The position numbers and the translations under genes were made by a program. A stretch of 64,000 nt of DNA from Pseudomonas sp. GD03919. GTDB taxonomy: Bacteria > Pseudomonadota > Gammaproteobacteria > Pseudomonadales > Pseudomonadaceae. The first letter of the stretch is position 1; each line of letters opens with the position of its first letter. The stretch spans positions 744,001-808,000 of the forward strand of contig NZ_CP104582.1 of assembly GCF_029814935.1 (NCBI RefSeq). Reading direction: 5' to 3'. Below are positions 29,857 through 38,165 of the stretch, piece after piece. The notes under the pieces were generated by a model. It saw nothing but the letters and a program-made list of their open reading frames with translations, had not been told where the DNA came from and made no database searches.

Positions 29857-30441
29857 TCAGAAAGACAGACGTGGCTGAGCTGGAGTCAGTTCCACGCCCT
29901 GCTGGCCGTTCGGGCCGATCAGTTGTACCTGAATCTTCTCGGTGGCGGGGAAGCGTTTGAACAGCTCGGCCAGATCCAGTTGTTTCAATTCGTTGGCCTT
30001 GGCGCATTCGAAGCGGTAGTGCGCATGAATGTCGCTGTGTTCGCCTTCGTGCTTGTGATCGTGATGGCCATGCTTGTGGTCGTGCGCCTTGTCGGCGAAC
30101 AGGGGGCTTTGCAGTTCGACCTGGGTGGCCTTGCAGTCGCCGCTGGTCAGGGCGAACAGGCTGATGGGCTGCTCCAGCTCGCGCTTGGCGGCCGCGACCT
30201 TGGCCTTGTCGGCATCGCTCTTGGCCGCATGTTCGAAGCCGACCAGGTTCATCGCCGGGCTTTCGAATTGCAGCTCCAGCAGGTTGCCGTCCAGCGCGGC
30301 ATTGAGGCTGGCGACACCATGCTCGTGGGCACCCAGGCTGTCGTGGGAATGTTCGTGGTCGTGATCATGGCCGTGCTCATGAGCCTGGGCAGCGACCAGG
30401 GGCAACAGGGCGAAGGGCAGGGCGAGCAGCAGGTGGCGCAT
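29857..30441 (-). CDS. DUF2796 (ZrgA-type) periplasmic His-rich protein
   Basis: The 194-residue product has a signal peptide (MRHLLLALPFALLPLVAAQA) and two His/Asp-rich clusters: HEHGHDHDHEHSHDSLGAHE right after cleavage and HDHKHGHHDHKHEGEHSDIH near residue 120. These are the hallmark of DUF2796 proteins such as Vibrio cholerae ZrgA, a periplasmic component of a zinc-uptake system. It is the first gene of the leftward group and has a Zur-box-like palindrome about 30 bases upstream of its start. Metal binding is strongly suggested by composition but is not proven. Confidence 0.88.
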   Translation of the reverse strand: MRHLLLALPFALLPLVAAQAHEHGHDHDHEHSHDSLGAHEHGVASLNAALDGNLLELQFESPAMNLVGFEHAAKSDADKAKVAAAKRELEQPISLFALTSGDCKATQVELQSPLFADKAHDHKHGHHDHKHEGEHSDIHAHYRFECAKANELKQLDLAELFKRFPATEKIQVQLIGPNGQQGVELTPAQPRLSF

Positions 30442-30469
30442 GGTTATCTCCAGCGTAGGTGCGATTTGA

Positions 30470-30486
30470 TTGTTACGTTATAACAA
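30470..30486. promoter_or_regulatory. Zur-box-like palindrome
   Basis: TTGTTACGTTATAACAA is a 6-5-6 palindrome (TTGTTA/TAACAA) close to the gammaproteobacterial Zur operator core GTTATANTATAAC. It is 28 bases upstream of the DUF2796 start codon and 68 bases upstream of the divergent gene at 30555. Zinc-dependent repression of the DUF2796-ABC-DUF3299 group is the natural inference. Confidence 0.65.
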
Positions 30487-30554
30487 CTTTCGTGGCGAAC
30501 TGGCCAGCCTGGCACTGCCGTGGGAGCATGTGAATTCCTGACTGGAGGCTGAAC

Positions 30555-30896
30555 ATGGTGCGAATACGTGGGCGCATTGGCGACTGGCCGGTGGACCTGA
30601 CGCTGGAACTGGATGCTGAGGACTGGGCGCAACTGGCGCAGCATGTCGCCGTTACGCCTACTGCTGGTGCGGTGGCACCGGCACCCACGGCAGATGCGGG
30701 CGATGCCCTGTGGCAAACCGCGCTGCAACTGGTCCGCGATGCGGGGCAGGTGGAAGGGCCGAAGCTGATGGCGCAGTTGGCCGCGCTGGCCGGTGGCGAG
30801 GCCGCTGGCAAGCGCCTGCTGGTGCGTCTGCGCCACTGTGCACAGATCCGCATGGAGACCGGCGCGGATGCGCCGATCTATCACTGGCAGGGGTAG
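30555..30896 (+). CDS. Conserved hypothetical protein
   Basis: The 113-residue product starts MVRIRGRIGDWPVDLTLELD and has an Ala/Pro/Thr-rich middle (about 34-48) separating two conserved-looking halves. The second half (GKRLLVRLRHCAQIRMETGA) is basic and helical. There is no signal peptide, membrane segment or motif that I recognise. Codon usage looks like that of its neighbours. It is divergent from the DUF2796 gene and convergent with cnoX. No function is proposed. Confidence 0.65.
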   Translation: MVRIRGRIGDWPVDLTLELDAEDWAQLAQHVAVTPTAGAVAPAPTADAGDALWQTALQLVRDAGQVEGPKLMAQLAALAGGEAAGKRLLVRLRHCAQIRMETGADAPIYHWQG

Positions 30897-30954
30897 CCGC
30901 AAGCGGCAAGAAAGAGCGTGGCATCTGGCATTTGCCTGAGGCTTGCCGCTGCTC

Positions 30955-31827
30955 TTAGTAGATCGCCTGATACAGCTTGCGCCGGTAACTGGTGACCAGC
31001 GGGTGATCGCCGCCAAGCAGGTCGAACACTTGCAGCAGGGTCTTGTGCGGCAGGCCATCCGCGTAGCTGCGGTTGCGCACGAACAGCTTGAGCAGACCCT
31101 CCAGCGCGGCTTCGTACTGCTGACGCGCCAGTTGCTGCACGGCCAGCTGGTAGACCGCTTCGTCATCCTCGGCGTTTTGCGCCAGGCGGCTTTTCAGCGT
31201 GGCCGCGTCAGGCAGGTCGGCGGCCTGGCGCAGGAAGGTCAGCTGTGCCTTGGCACCCGCCAGTGCCTGCTTGTGCTCGTCGCCCTTCACGGCGTCGAGT
31301 ACCACTTCGGCCTCACCCAGCTCGCCGCGTTCGGCCAGGCAGCGCGCGTAGAGAATCAGCGCCGCGCCGTTTTCGTTGTCATCGGTCAGCACCTGCTTGA
31401 GCAGTGCTTCGGTTTCAGCAAAACGGCCTTCGGCGAACAGCGCCTGGGCTGCTTCCATCGGGTCGGCAGCGGCGGGCGCCGGTTCGGCAACGTGGGGCTT
31501 GAGCATCTCGCGGATCGCCGCTTCCGGCTGCGCGCCGGCAAAACCGTCGACCGGTTGACCATCCTTGAACAGCACCACGGTGGGCAGGCTGCGAATGCCG
31601 AAGCGCATGACGATGTCCTGCTCGATATCGCAGTTGACCTTGGCCAGCAGCAATTCACCGGCGTATTCCTCGGTGATCTTCGCCAGCATCGGCATCAGCG
31701 CCTTGCACGGCGCGCACCATTCGGCCCAGAAGTCCACAAGTACCGGTTTGTGGAAGGAGTTCTCGATCACCAGTTGCTCGAAGCTGGCGGCGCCGGAGAT
31801 GTCGAAGATGTAGGGGGAGTCGCTCAT
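30955..31827 (-). CDS. cnoX: Thioredoxin-domain chaperone CnoX/YbbN
   Basis: The 290-residue product has an N-terminal thioredoxin domain (about 1-115) followed by tetratricopeptide-type helices to the end. The active site reads WCAPC at Cys38-Cys41, a complete CxxC; E. coli CnoX has SxxC and lacks redox activity, so this protein may be an active reductase. The family acts as a holdase that protects proteins under oxidative stress. The start at the ATG at 31825-31827 (MSDSPYIFDISG) gives the family length. Confidence 0.92.
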   Translation of the reverse strand: MSDSPYIFDISGAASFEQLVIENSFHKPVLVDFWAEWCAPCKALMPMLAKITEEYAGELLLAKVNCDIEQDIVMRFGIRSLPTVVLFKDGQPVDGFAGAQPEAAIREMLKPHVAEPAPAAADPMEAAQALFAEGRFAETEALLKQVLTDDNENGAALILYARCLAERGELGEAEVVLDAVKGDEHKQALAGAKAQLTFLRQAADLPDAATLKSRLAQNAEDDEAVYQLAVQQLARQQYEAALEGLLKLFVRNRSYADGLPHKTLLQVFDLLGGDHPLVTSYRRKLYQAIY

Positions 31828-31882
31828 GGTCGGTCTCGAAAAAGCAGGGCAATGGTCTATTAATGCGGGCAGCGTGGCGCGG

Positions 31883-32542
31883 TTACAAGGGGCGCGCGGC
31901 GTGATAGAGGCTGACTTCGCGGAATTCCGCCGGCTCGGCCAGGTCTGGCCAGGTGCAGCCATCCAGCAACGCCAGGCGCTGGTAGAGCGGATGTTGGAAA
32001 TCCTTGACCCGCGAATCGGCCACCAGCGCCTGACGGCCGCGGCTGAGAAAATGATCGAGCAGCGGCAGGTTGGCGCGATCGTAAAGCACGTCGGCGACCA
32101 GAATCAGGTCGTAGCGGTCGGCTTCGGCGAAGAAATCTCCCGAGTAGTTCAGCGTCACGCCGTTGAGCTCGGCATTGGCGCGGCTGGCGGCCAGCGCCAC
32201 GGGGTCGAGGTCGCAGGCCACCACTTCGGCGGCACCCGCCTTGGCTGCGGCGATGGCAGCCACGCCGGAGCCTGCGCCGAAATCCAGCACGCGTTTGCCG
32301 CGTACCCACTCGGGGCGTTCGGCCAGCCAGCGGGCGAGCACCAGGCCGCTGGCCCAGCAGAAGCACCAGTAGGGCGGCTCTTCGAGGATGCGCCGGGTTT
32401 CCTCGGGGTTGAACGCGCGATCCATATTGCTGGCGTCGATCAGCCACAGGGCGATATCGGTACCCGGCAGCGTTTCGGCCACCAGGCGGGCATCGCCGAG
32501 CAGTTCGCTCAGTGCCTGCTGCAGCGCTTCGGGGGGCCTCAT
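31883..32542 (-). CDS. Class I SAM-dependent methyltransferase (ETFB lysine methyltransferase-like)
   Basis: The 219-residue product has SAM motif I in [20 protein letters not shown] (about residues 83-102), an acidic motif II in [16 protein letters not shown], and a post-[12 protein letters not shown] segment, typical of the METTL21/ETFBKMT group of protein-lysine methyltransferases. The substrate is unknown. Its start overlaps the stop of the upstream lipoprotein gene by four bases. Confidence 0.85.
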   Translation of the reverse strand: MRPPEALQQALSELLGDARLVAETLPGTDIALWLIDASNMDRAFNPEETRRILEEPPYWCFCWASGLVLARWLAERPEWVRGKRVLDFGAGSGVAAIAAAKAGAAEVVACDLDPVALAASRANAELNGVTLNYSGDFFAEADRYDLILVADVLYDRANLPLLDHFLSRGRQALVADSRVKDFQHPLYQRLALLDGCTWPDLAEPAEFREVSLYHAARPL

Positions 32543-32979
32543 GGCGCCGGCACCAGTTGCAGGGCGCCAAGGTCCTGATCGCGCAGCTCGACGATGGTGC
32601 GTGCCGGCAAGCGTTGCACCAGGCGCCCGGAGTGGCTGACCCGGCCACGCAGCTCCAGGCGCAGGTCCTGAGGCGCCTGCTGCGTGTTCAGTGGCAGATG
32701 GAACGGCAGCGCTTCGCCGTCGCCACGCAGATGAACCTGGCCAAGCAACGCACGCGGGCGACCGCGCATGTCTACGCCCAATAATGCGAGGTCGACATCG
32801 GCGCCTGCGGCGACGCCAAGCAATTCGCCGCGCAGGCCTGGGCCCTGGATCGGTGCAGCGATGTGGTCTGCCTGTGCAGGTGCTGGAGTAGGTGGCGGCG
32901 CGGTGCTAGTGGGCTCGCCGGCGCAGGCAGCAAGCAGGCCGCTCAGGGCAATGGGTAGGAGGGGCAGATATTGATTCAT
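32539..32979 (-). CDS. YbaY-like lipoprotein
   Basis: The 146-residue product starts [19 protein letters not shown], a lipoprotein signal with the lipobox LLAAC, followed by a proline-rich linker and one beta-rich domain. It resembles the YbaY family, whose members have a type III secretion pilotin-like fold. The ATG at 32977-32979 is preceded by a purine-rich stretch. It shares an ATGA overlap with the methyltransferase gene downstream. Function is unknown. Confidence 0.75.
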   Translation of the reverse strand: MNQYLPLLPIALSGLLAACAGEPTSTAPPPTPAPAQADHIAAPIQGPGLRGELLGVAAGADVDLALLGVDMRGRPRALLGQVHLRGDGEALPFHLPLNTQQAPQDLRLELRGRVSHSGRLVQRLPARTIVELRDQDLGALQLVPAP

Positions 32980-33122
32980 GGCAGGTTCTGCTTTTGACGG
33001 GGCATGGGCATAGCTTAATTTGTCTTGCAGCCGTAAGCAGGTGATCTCAAGGCTCCTTACATTTTTCAATGGCGTGCTATGCGCTACCATGGCGACTTTG
33101 CCGCCATTCGTCAGCCCTCACC

Positions 33123-33590
33123 ATGCATTGTCCCTTCTGCGCCGCCAACGACACCAAGGTCATCGATTCCCGTCTGGTCGCCGAGGGCGATCAGGTGCGC
33201 CGCCGCCGCGAATGCGTGGCCTGTGGTGAGCGTTTCACCACCTTCGAAACCGCCGAACTGGTGATGCCGCGCCTGATCAAGCAGGACGGTAGCCGTCAGC
33301 CCTTCGATGAAGAAAAACTACGCGCCGGCATGCAGCGGGCGCTGGAAAAACGCCCGGTGAGCGTCGAGCGCCTGGAGGAAGCCATTGCCCGTATCAAGCA
33401 GCAACTGCGAGCTACTGGCGAGCGCGAGGTGAAGTCGCTGGTGCTCGGTGAGTTGGTGATGACCGAACTGAGCAAGCTCGATGAGGTGGCCTACATTCGT
33501 TTCGCCTCGGTCTATCGGCGTTTTCAGGATCTCAACGAGTTCCGCGAAGAAATCGAGCGCCTGGCCCGCGAGCCGTCGAAAAGCCGATGA
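33123..33590 (+). CDS. nrdR: Transcriptional repressor NrdR
   Basis: NrdR represses ribonucleotide reductase genes when dATP is high. The 155-residue product has an N-terminal zinc ribbon (MHCPFC and CVACGERF) and an ATP-cone domain ([20 protein letters not shown]), the two family domains. The ATG at 33123 gives the family length. Its stop overlaps the ribD ATG by four bases, so the two are translationally coupled, as is common in proteobacteria. Confidence 0.97.
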   Translation: MHCPFCAANDTKVIDSRLVAEGDQVRRRRECVACGERFTTFETAELVMPRLIKQDGSRQPFDEEKLRAGMQRALEKRPVSVERLEEAIARIKQQLRATGEREVKSLVLGELVMTELSKLDEVAYIRFASVYRRFQDLNEFREEIERLAREPSKSR

Positions 33591-34702
33591 GCGAGCGCGA
33601 TCACCTGTTCATGGCGCGCGCCCTGCGGCTGGCGCGCAAAGGTATTTACTCCACCCATCCGAACCCGCGTGTCGGCTGCGTCATCGTGCGTGATGGCGAG
33701 ATCGTCGGCGAGGGCTGGCATGCCCGTGCCGGCGAACCGCACGCCGAGGTTCATGCCCTGCGCCAGGCGGGCGAACGGGCGCGCGGTGCTACCGCCTACG
33801 TCACGCTGGAGCCCTGCAGCCACCATGGGCGTACGCCGCCGTGCGCTGATGCGCTGGTCGCCGCCGGTGTCGACCGGGTGGTTGCGGCGATGCAGGACCC
33901 CAATCCGCAGGTCGCCGGGCGTGGCCTGTTGCGCCTGGCCAATGCTGGTATCGAAGTGTTGTCCGGCGTGCTGGAGGCCGAGGCACGGGCACTCAATGTT
34001 GGTTTCATCAAGCGCATGGAGAGCGGGCTGCCTTTCGTACGGGTCAAATCGGCGATGAGCCTGGATGGCCGCACGGCCATGGCCAGTGGCGAAAGTCAGT
34101 GGATCACCGGCCCGGCAGCCCGTGCCGAGGTGCAGCGTTTGCGCGCGCAGTCCAGCGTGGTGCTCAGCGGCGCCGACACCGTGCTGGCCGACGATGCCCG
34201 CTTGACCGTGCGCCCTGACGAGCTGGGACTGGGGGTCGAAGCTACCTTCATGGCGGCCTCGCGGCCGCCGTTGCGGGTGCTGGTCGACGGCAGGCTGCGA
34301 GTGCCGTTGAGCAAGGCGTTCTTCCAGGTTGGACCAGCGCTGGTGGCGACCTGCGCTGCGGCCGCTGCACGTGACCGCTACCTGGCCGATGGTCATGAAC
34401 TGCTCGCCGTGCCGGGTAGCAATGATCACGTCGACCTGCGCAAGCTGTTGCAGGAGTTGGCCGGGCGTGGTGTCAATGAAGTGCTGGTGGAGGCCGGGCC
34501 GCGCCTGGCGGGCGCCTTCGCGCGTGCCGGGTTGGTGGACGAGTACCGCATCTTCGTTGCGCCCAAGCTGCTGGGCTCCCATGCGCGGCCATTGTTCGAG
34601 CTGCCGCTCAACCGCATGGCCGAAGCGCCGGAATTGCAGATTCTCGACATGCGCGCCGTCGGCGACGACTGGCAGATCACGGCGGTACCCAAGGCCCGAT
34701 AG
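33587..34702 (+). CDS. ribD: Riboflavin biosynthesis deaminase/reductase RibD
   Basis: RibD catalyses two steps of riboflavin synthesis, deamination then ribityl reduction. The 371-residue product has the N-terminal deaminase with the zinc motifs HAEVHAL and [11 protein letters not shown], and a C-terminal reductase from about 145 with [20 protein letters not shown]. It is coupled to nrdR and lies before the FMN riboswitch, so it is probably not itself under riboswitch control. Confidence 0.97.
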   Translation: MSERDHLFMARALRLARKGIYSTHPNPRVGCVIVRDGEIVGEGWHARAGEPHAEVHALRQAGERARGATAYVTLEPCSHHGRTPPCADALVAAGVDRVVAAMQDPNPQVAGRGLLRLANAGIEVLSGVLEAEARALNVGFIKRMESGLPFVRVKSAMSLDGRTAMASGESQWITGPAARAEVQRLRAQSSVVLSGADTVLADDARLTVRPDELGLGVEATFMAASRPPLRVLVDGRLRVPLSKAFFQVGPALVATCAAAAARDRYLADGHELLAVPGSNDHVDLRKLLQELAGRGVNEVLVEAGPRLAGAFARAGLVDEYRIFVAPKLLGSHARPLFELPLNRMAEAPELQILDMRAVGDDWQITAVPKAR

Positions 34703-34767
34703 TGCGGGCCATGCAGCGCGACGATAAATATGGTAAAACGCCACGCGGCCATTCATATGGCCGCAAC

Positions 34768-34912
34768 GTTCTCAGGGCGGGGTGAGATTCCCCACCGGCG
34801 GTAATGGTTTGCAGAACCTAGCCCGCGAGCGCTCGACTGGCTTCTGCCTGGCGAGGTCCAGCAGACCCGGTGCGATTCCGGGGCCGACGGTATAGTCCGG
34901 ATAAAGAGAGAG
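34768..34912 (+). promoter_or_regulatory. FMN riboswitch (RFN element)
   Basis: The conserved RFN blocks are readable in order: CAGGGCGGGGTGAGATTCCC, CACCGGCGGTAAT, AGCCCGCGAGC, CAGCAGACCCGGTGCGATTC, GCCGACGGTATAGTCCGGA and AAGAGAGAGCGG. It lies between ribD and ribE. The downstream Shine-Dalgarno-sequestering hairpin at 34973-34993 suggests control at least partly at translation initiation. Confidence 0.95.
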
Positions 34913-34972
34913 CGGGATTCCCTCCTCGGGCGCTATTTGCGCGTCCGCGAAATCCCTATCGATCGGCATTGC

Positions 34973-34993
34973 CCTGTTTTTGACCAAAACAGG
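34973..34993 (+). promoter_or_regulatory. Hairpin overlapping the Shine-Dalgarno sequence of the leader ORF
   Basis: CCTGTTTT at 34973-34980 pairs with AAAACAGG at 34986-34993 around a five-base loop. The 3' arm includes most of AGGAG (34991-34995), the Shine-Dalgarno sequence of the ATG at 35003. There is no T-run after it, so it is more likely the translational expression platform of the FMN riboswitch than a terminator. Confidence 0.6.
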
Positions 34994-35002
34994 AGTTCGT
35001 CC

Positions 35003-35059
35003 ATGCTGTTCAGCACCATCTTCTACGTGAAACCGGAGGGCATATGTTCACCGGCATAA
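35003..35059 (+). CDS. Possible 18-codon leader peptide overlapping the ribE start
   Basis: An ATG at 35003, with AGGAG seven bases upstream, opens an 18-codon frame encoding MLFSTIFYVKPEGICSPA that ends at 35059, 16 bases inside ribE in another frame. The ribE Shine-Dalgarno sequence lies within it. It could couple ribE translation to a riboswitch-controlled upstream start. It is a small ORF with no family evidence, so this is tentative. Confidence 0.4.
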   Translation: MLFSTIFYVKPEGICSPA

Positions 35060-35706
35060 TCGAAGCCATCGGCAGCATCCGTGCCATGACGCCCAAGGGC
35101 GGCGACGTGCGCGTCTACGTGGCCACCGGCAAACTCGATCTGGGCGACGTCAAGCTCGGCGACAGCATCGCCGTCAACGGCGTGTGCCTGACCGCGGTGG
35201 AATTGCCCGGCGACGGCTTCTGGGCCGACGTCAGCCGCGAGACGCTGGCGCGCACCGCCTTCGTAGACCTCAAGCCCGGCAGCGCGGTGAACCTGGAAAA
35301 GGCCCTGACGCCCACCAGCCGCCTCGGCGGGCACCTGGTCAGCGGTCACGTCGATGGCGTCGGCGAGATCGTCTCGCGTGCCGATAACGCCCGCGCCGTG
35401 CAGTTCAGGGTGCGCGCCCCGCGTGAGCTGGCCAAGTACATCGCACACAAGGGCTCGATCACCGTCGACGGCACCAGCCTGACCGTCAATGCGGTCGATG
35501 GCGCCGAGTTCGAACTGACCATCGTGCCGCACACCCTGGCCGAGACCATCATGGTCGACTACCAGGCCGGGCGTAAGGTCAACCTCGAAGTCGACCTGCT
35601 GGCGCGTTACCTGGAGCGCCTGCTGCTCGGCGACAAGGCCGCCGAGCCCAAGGCCTCGGGCCTGACCGAAAGCTTTCTCGCCGAACATGGCTACCTGAAG
35701 AATTGA
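35044..35706 (+). CDS. ribE: Riboflavin synthase, alpha subunit
   Basis: Riboflavin synthase dismutates two lumazines to riboflavin. The 220-residue product starts MFTGIIEAIGSIRAM and has the two tandem lumazine-binding repeats: GDSIAVNGVCLTA in the first and KGSITVDGTSLTVNAVDG in the second. A GGAGGG Shine-Dalgarno sequence precedes the ATG. It is the first full gene after the FMN riboswitch and should be FMN controlled. In P. aeruginosa nomenclature it is called ribC. Confidence 0.96.
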   Translation: MFTGIIEAIGSIRAMTPKGGDVRVYVATGKLDLGDVKLGDSIAVNGVCLTAVELPGDGFWADVSRETLARTAFVDLKPGSAVNLEKALTPTSRLGGHLVSGHVDGVGEIVSRADNARAVQFRVRAPRELAKYIAHKGSITVDGTSLTVNAVDGAEFELTIVPHTLAETIMVDYQAGRKVNLEVDLLARYLERLLLGDKAAEPKASGLTESFLAEHGYLKN

Positions 35707-35718
35707 GGAGACGCCCCG

Positions 35719-36798
35719 ATGGCGCTCAACACCGCTGAAGAACTGATCGAAGACATCCGCGCCGGCAAGATGGTCATCCTCATGGATGACGAGGACCGCG
35801 AGAACGAAGGCGACATCATCATCGCCTCCGAATGCGTCACCGCCGAGCACATCAACTTCATGGCCCGCTTCGCCCGTGGCCTGATCTGCATGCCCATGAC
35901 CCGCGAACGCTGCGAGCTGCTCAAGCTGCCGCTGATGGCGCCGCGCAACGGCTCCGGTTTCGGCACCAAGTTCACCGTCTCCATCGAGGCCGCCGAGGGC
36001 GTGACCACCGGCATCTCCGCCGCCGACCGCGCCCGTACCGTGCAGGCCGCGGTGGCGCGTAATGCGGTGGCCGACGATATCGTCAGCCCCGGTCACATCT
36101 TCCCGCTGATGGCTCAGCCCGGCGGCGTGCTGGCACGTGCCGGCCATACCGAAGCGGCCTGCGACCTGGCGCGCATGGCCGGTTTCGAGCCGAGCGGGGT
36201 GATCTGCGAGATCATGAACGACGACGGCACCATGGCCCGTCGCCCGGAGCTGGAGGCCTTCGCCGAGCAGCACGGTCTGAAGATCGGCACCATCGCCGAC
36301 CTGATCCACTACCGCCTGATCCACGAACGCACCGTCGAGCGCATCAGCGAGCAGCCGCTGGATACCGAGCTGGGCCAGTTCAATCTGGTGACCTACCGCG
36401 ACGCGGTGGAAGACACCGCACACATGGCGCTGACCCTGGGCACCATCTGCGCCGAGGAACCGACCCTGGTGCGCGTGCACAACATGGACCCGCTGCGCGA
36501 CCTGTTCCTGGTCAACCAGCCGGGCCGCTGGAGCATGCGTGCGGCGATGGCGGAAGTGGCCAAGGCTGGTAGCGGCGTGGTGCTGCTGCTCGGCAACCCG
36601 CTGACCGGGCCGGAGTTGCTGGCGCTGATCAGCCGCCAGCAGCCGGCCAACCCTGCGACCTACAGCACCGTGGGCGCCGGCTCGCAGATTCTGCGCGACC
36701 TCGGCGTACGCAAGATGCGCCTGATGAGCTCGCCGATGAAGTTCAACGCGATATCCGGCTTCGACCTCGAGGTTGTAGAATACCTGCCGGCTGACTAA
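35719..36798 (+). CDS. ribB: 3,4-dihydroxy-2-butanone 4-phosphate synthase fused to a degenerate GTP cyclohydrolase II-like domain
   Basis: The N-terminal 200 residues of this 359-residue product form DHBP synthase: [17 protein letters not shown] and [20 protein letters not shown] carry the metal- and substrate-binding residues. The C-terminal part aligns with GTP cyclohydrolase II but lacks the zinc-binding cysteines; where RibA has [18 protein letters not shown] this protein reads [15 protein letters not shown]. It should therefore supply only the DHBP activity (RibBX type), and cyclohydrolase comes from ribA at 41181. It follows ribE by 12 bases. Confidence 0.93.
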   Translation: MALNTAEELIEDIRAGKMVILMDDEDRENEGDIIIASECVTAEHINFMARFARGLICMPMTRERCELLKLPLMAPRNGSGFGTKFTVSIEAAEGVTTGISAADRARTVQAAVARNAVADDIVSPGHIFPLMAQPGGVLARAGHTEAACDLARMAGFEPSGVICEIMNDDGTMARRPELEAFAEQHGLKIGTIADLIHYRLIHERTVERISEQPLDTELGQFNLVTYRDAVEDTAHMALTLGTICAEEPTLVRVHNMDPLRDLFLVNQPGRWSMRAAMAEVAKAGSGVVLLLGNPLTGPELLALISRQQPANPATYSTVGAGSQILRDLGVRKMRLMSSPMKFNAISGFDLEVVEYLPAD

Positions 36799-36802
36799 AA
36801 GC

Positions 36803-36995
36803 GGCCCGAAGGGCCAAAGCTGATGACCCTCTCCCTCTGGGAGAGGGTGCCCGCAGGGCGGGAGAGGGTGTTGTGACCAACGCGCAACCCTCTCCCCCGC
36901 CCCTCTCCCATAAATGGGAGAGGGGAGCTAAAGCACGTAGCCCGGATGAAATCCGGGAAGATCGGCACACTGGCCCCGGATTGCATCCGGGCTAC
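36803..36995. repeat. Stack of palindromic repeats between ribB and ribH
   Basis: Four inverted repeats occupy this 264-base gap: GGCCCGAAGGGCC near 36803; ACCCTCTCCC 36826-36835 with the GGGAGAGGGT that follows; CCCCTCTCCCA with TGGGAGAGGGG around TAAA at 36900-36925; and GTAGCCCGGAT 36937-36947 with ATCCGGGCTAC 36985-36995. The last, with GTAGCCCGGATGAAATCCGG, resembles a repeat common in the P. mendocina/stutzeri groups. Confidence 0.75.
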
Positions 36996-37062
36996 GCCGA
37001 CAAACGAATTTTATTTTCGGAGCGCAAGGCGCTCCGGCTCTTTAACCCATGTGAGACCCGTC

Positions 37063-37539
37063 ATGACCCTGAAGACCATCGAAGGTACCTTCATCGCCCC
37101 GAAGGGCAAATACGCCCTGGTGGTGGGCCGTTTCAACAGCTTCGTCGTCGAGAGCCTGGTCAGCGGCGCCATCGACGCCCTGGTTCGCCACGGCGTGAGC
37201 GAGAGCGACATCACCATCATCCGCGCACCGGGCGCCTTCGAGATTCCGCTGGTGACCCAGAAGGTCGCTCAGCGTGGCGAGTACGCGGCGATCATCGCCC
37301 TGGGCGCGGTGATCCGTGGCGGCACCCCGCACTTCGAATACGTAGCGGGCGAGTGCACCAAGGGCCTGGCCCAGGTGTCCATGGAATACGGCGTGCCGGT
37401 CGCCTTCGGCGTGCTGACCGTCGACTCCATCGAACAAGCCATCGAACGTTCCGGCACCAAGGCGGGTAACAAGGGTGCCGAAGCTGCGCTGTCTGCCCTG
37501 GAAATGGTCAGCCTGCTGGCGCAGTTGGAGGCCAAGTGA
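37063..37539 (+). CDS. ribH: 6,7-dimethyl-8-ribityllumazine synthase
   Basis: Lumazine synthase joins the RibB and RibD products before the last riboflavin step. The 158-residue product from the ATG at 37063 contains [40 protein letters not shown] and [11 protein letters not shown], which are family signatures. It is separated from ribB by a block of repeats. Its stop overlaps the nusB start. Confidence 0.97.
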   Translation: MTLKTIEGTFIAPKGKYALVVGRFNSFVVESLVSGAIDALVRHGVSESDITIIRAPGAFEIPLVTQKVAQRGEYAAIIALGAVIRGGTPHFEYVAGECTKGLAQVSMEYGVPVAFGVLTVDSIEQAIERSGTKAGNKGAEAALSALEMVSLLAQLEAK

Positions 37540-38015
37540 GCAACTCCGGTAACGGCCAGCCGGCCAAGAAGGGCCCCAGCGGCAAGATCCTCGCGCGCCG
37601 CGAAGCCCGTACCCTGGCCATGCAGGCCCTGTACTCCTGGCATATCGCCGGCCAGCCGCTGAACGAGATCGAAGCGCAGTTCCGCGTCGACAACGATTTC
37701 AGCAAGGTCGACGGCGCCTACTTCCACGAGATCCTGCACGGCGTACCGCGGCAGAAGACCGAGCTGGACGAGGCCTTCACGCCCCTGCTCGATCGCCCGC
37801 TGGAAGAGATCGATCCGGTCGAGCTGGCCATCCTGCGTCTGTCCACCTACGAGCTGAAAAACCGCGTCGACGTCCCCTACAAGGTGGTGATCAACGAAGG
37901 TATCGAGCTGGCCAAGGTGTTCGGTGCCACCGACGGGCACAAGTTCGTCAACGGCATCCTCGACAAGCTCGCGCCCAAGCTGCGTGCCGCCGAAGTCAAC
38001 GCCAACAAACGTTGA
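37536..38015 (+). CDS. nusB: Transcription antitermination protein NusB
   Basis: NusB with S10 binds boxA RNA in rRNA antitermination. The 159-residue product starts at a GTG that overlaps the ribH stop, with GGAGG seven bases upstream. It contains [20 protein letters not shown] near the start, and [20 protein letters not shown] and [20 protein letters not shown] near the end, all typical. The order ribH-nusB-thiL is conserved in gammaproteobacteria. Confidence 0.97.
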   Translation: MSNSGNGQPAKKGPSGKILARREARTLAMQALYSWHIAGQPLNEIEAQFRVDNDFSKVDGAYFHEILHGVPRQKTELDEAFTPLLDRPLEEIDPVELAILRLSTYELKNRVDVPYKVVINEGIELAKVFGATDGHKFVNGILDKLAPKLRAAEVNANKR

Positions 38016-38037
38016 GGCCTATGGGGATGCTCGATTC

Positions 38038-38156
38038 ACGATCTCGCGAGCTAGAGCCATGCAAGGCAAAAGCAGGCGAGGAAGCGCAGTGTGCTGTAGC
38101 ACATGAGCATTCCGAGTCTGCTTTTAACGCAGCAGGGCCGACGCGCAGCAGATCGT
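38038..38156 (-). repeat. Covarying palindromic element, copy C (between nusB and thiL)
   Basis: Read on the minus strand the element has linkers TGCTGCGTT, TGCTCA, CTGCGC and GCCTTGC at the same spacings as the other two copies. The middle stem is 38068-38083 with 38110-38125, and the inner stem is 38090-38094 with 38099-38103 (TGTGC/GCACA). The outer stem is reduced to ACGATC 38038-38043 with GATCGT 38151-38156; it ends 10 bases before the thiL start codon and fills the 150-base gap. Confidence 0.8.
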
Positions 38157-38165
38157 TGCTTGCCC

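Noticed and set aside
34703..34767. Separate promoter for the ribE transcript between ribD and the riboswitch
   Set aside because: The TATGGTAAAACG and ATTCATATGG stretches are A/T rich, but no -35/-10 pair with good spacing could be supported, so no promoter is annotated.
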